Positions 62,606-64,000 of a stretch of 64,000 nt of DNA are shown here, in pieces; position 1 is the stretch's first letter; the number at the start of each line of letters is the position of its first letter. The translations under genes were made by a program, and so were the position numbers. The notes beneath the pieces were generated by a model. The model saw only the letters and a program-made list of their open reading frames with translations, searched no databases and was not told the DNA's origin. Origin of the DNA: Crambe crambe (taxonomy: Eukaryota; Porifera; Demospongiae; Poecilosclerida; Crambeidae); NCBI GenBank assembly GCA_963924555.1, contig OZ004586.1:3492501-3556500 (forward strand), written 5' to 3'.

Positions 62606-62829
62606 TATCGATGTGCATTAATCTCTAGAGCTATAGCTGAATCACTGATGGGTGGAGCTTCATACATTTAATCATAATACATTATATAAACAATGAATTT
62701 CACACAATCATGTTATTTTTAACAGAACAGTGGAAAGGGTTCATATATCATTCAGGACACCAGCTTGAGGACTCTGCATCAAAGACAATGCATAATCATT
62801 AAGATACACTCAGATTGCTAATCCTGTGA

Positions 62830-62930
62830 GTCTTCTACCTGGAAGCCACTGTCTTCCAGCTCAGCAGAGTGTTGGCAAAGAAACTCTGAACAATGGCAGT
62901 CATGGGATTTATCTTAGGTTAGCAGGGCCA
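62830..62930 (-). pseudogene. Remnant of kinase 3' end (unit C), array border
   Basis: It is similar to 45040-45190 (CTTCTACCTGGAAGCCACTG, GGCAGTCATGG-ATTTATCTTAGG) with internal deletions. Nothing of the kinase domain follows, so the tandem array ends here. Confidence 0.7.
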
Positions 62931-63169
62931 CTTAAAGGCTAAAGCTGCTAGTATACCCAATATCCAGGAAGTTAATTTATGATGTAAGTTAGCGGAACGC
63001 ATGCTGCTCAGTGCAATATCAAATTGATAATATATAGTTTGTCTTGATAATTGTGATGATAATTTTGTGGGAAAAAAAAATTTATTGAATGAGGTACGTT
63101 GTCTCTATGCAGATCAAGACTGTGAAGTACAGAAAACACTTATTAAGATGTACCAAGATTTGACGTCCT

Positions 63170-63875
63170 TCATTTCTTTGCTGCCTTGGCAATTCCTAGT
63201 GAGACAAGAGCCATGCCACCTATTGCCAAGACCCCTCCAACAGCCGCTGCCCCTCCTAACATTGCCATACCAAGCAGTCCATCTAGAATAAAGAGAAGAA
63301 AAAAAGCATGAGACCTATAGTACAGACTATCACTTGCAGCCTCGTTACAGTGGAACTCCGAAAGTTCTACTGTATTTATTAGGCCAAATGCACAAGTATA
63401 ATGTACATATGTACATGATAGATTTTTTTTATAGACTACATAATACGTACATGCAGGGTTCTGGTCAACAGTGGCCATTTCGGCCACCAATCAGTAATTT
63501 TGGCCATCACTCATAATAATTTTGCCATTATCAATCTTCCTTTTCTCTACAAGAACACCAGTTCAGTTTATCTGTGGGTGTGGCCAAAGGAAGATGACAT
63601 TTTGTCGAAAATTCTGAGTAGAACACTGAATTGGTCCCTCACATTTGAAATCGTGTTTCAATGATCAGGACACAGTGTCACAGTGAGCTAATCAGCCATT
63701 TCTCACAATCAAGCTAGCCCATAGACCTTTCTTTACATAATTAATAAAGGATATGTCTCACCCCCTTACCTCTTTTTAACTTCTTGGAGATAAGTTCACT
63801 AAGCTGCTTGGCCTGTCGGTTGTTGGGTTCCATTTGAAGCACTCGATCAGTGCAATTTTTCGCCTCTTCATATTC
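63170..63875 (-). CDS. FIS1: FIS1-like mitochondrial fission protein, last two exons (partial)
   Basis: The exons on the minus strand are 63875-63770 and 63282-63170. The first reads EYEEAKNCTDRVLQMEPNNR QAKQLSELISKKLKR, the C-terminal TPR-like helices. The second reads DGLLGMAMLGGAAAVGGVLA and ends in IAKAAKK, a single hydrophobic helix with a short basic tail. FIS1 proteins have exactly this ending: a tail anchor for the mitochondrial and peroxisomal outer membrane following DGL-GMA. The splice joins at KR|DGL in phase 1. The 5' exons lie beyond the right edge of the window. FIS1 takes part in organelle fission and recruitment of fission or TBC factors. Confidence 0.85.
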
Positions 63876-63965
63876 CTATAACAATTAATACATAACAGAC
63901 TCAAAGGTTATACATTGAATTGATGTATTGTCATCACTATTCTAACTGATTACAGAAGACACTGC

Positions 63966-64000
63966 TATTATGTATGTATGTATGTATGTATGTATGTATG
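63966..64000. repeat. GTAT microsatellite at the window edge
   Basis: A perfect (TATG)n run is cut off by the end of the window. Confidence 0.95.

Overview
The window looks like nuclear DNA of a demosponge, with Amphimedon-type genomes the best match. The grounds are an AT-rich background full of TAGC-type microsatellites, many short introns, a dense scatter of miniature inverted-repeat transposons, and sponge-typical gene types (TRAF, beta-helix/multi-TM receptors, Death-domain and ankyrin proteins). Everything here was read by eye from the sequence; no database was searched, and the species is an inference.

Left third (1-24.2 kb). A minus-strand transposase-derived gene (about 1560-4627) overlaps a 2.2 kb terminal-inverted-repeat element (2744-4919). 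Next come a TRAF-type RING/zinc-finger/MATH gene (5036-6485), a decayed HIRAN-like fragment, a duplicated segment carrying two TA-flanked MITEs (8.8-10.5 kb), a 1396-residue single-exon secreted beta-helix plus multi-TM protein (10607-14797), and an 18-exon gene for a protein with two AAA ATPase modules (15148-24130).

Middle (24.2-31 kb). This part is mostly gene-poor. It holds a nearly perfect 280-bp palindrome, a small secreted peptide gene with a CC-x5-CC pattern (27086-27298), and a diverged duplication of roughly 1-2 kb.

Right half (31-62.9 kb). This is the most unusual part: a tandem array with a period of about 8-10 kb. Each unit carries, on the plus strand, a gene encoding a short leader ending in a 2A-like translational recoding motif, then a Death domain, a conserved region of about 245 residues, an acidic linker and 12 ankyrin repeats. 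A roughly 20-bp minisatellite follows, then a minus-strand MAP3K12/13 (DLK/LZK)-like kinase pseudogene. Four units are visible. The relic R has its 5' end at 31.1-32.1 kb and its ankyrin end at 36.1-36.5 kb, separated by an intact-looking minus-strand fibronectin-III receptor gene. Copy A (40003) has a nonsense codon in the ankyrin region. Copy B (50263) is open throughout, 897 codons by my exon model. Copy C (58136) is frameshifted in the ankyrin exon. If the 2A motif works as in known cases, each transcript would give two products: a roughly 56-60-residue leader and a separate Death/ankyrin protein beginning at proline.

The right end (63170-64000) holds the last two exons of a minus-strand FIS1 gene. 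Transposon debris occurs throughout: MITEs, a hAT C-terminal fragment, a likely Penelope/hammerhead remnant and an isoleucyl-tRNA synthetase gene fragment.
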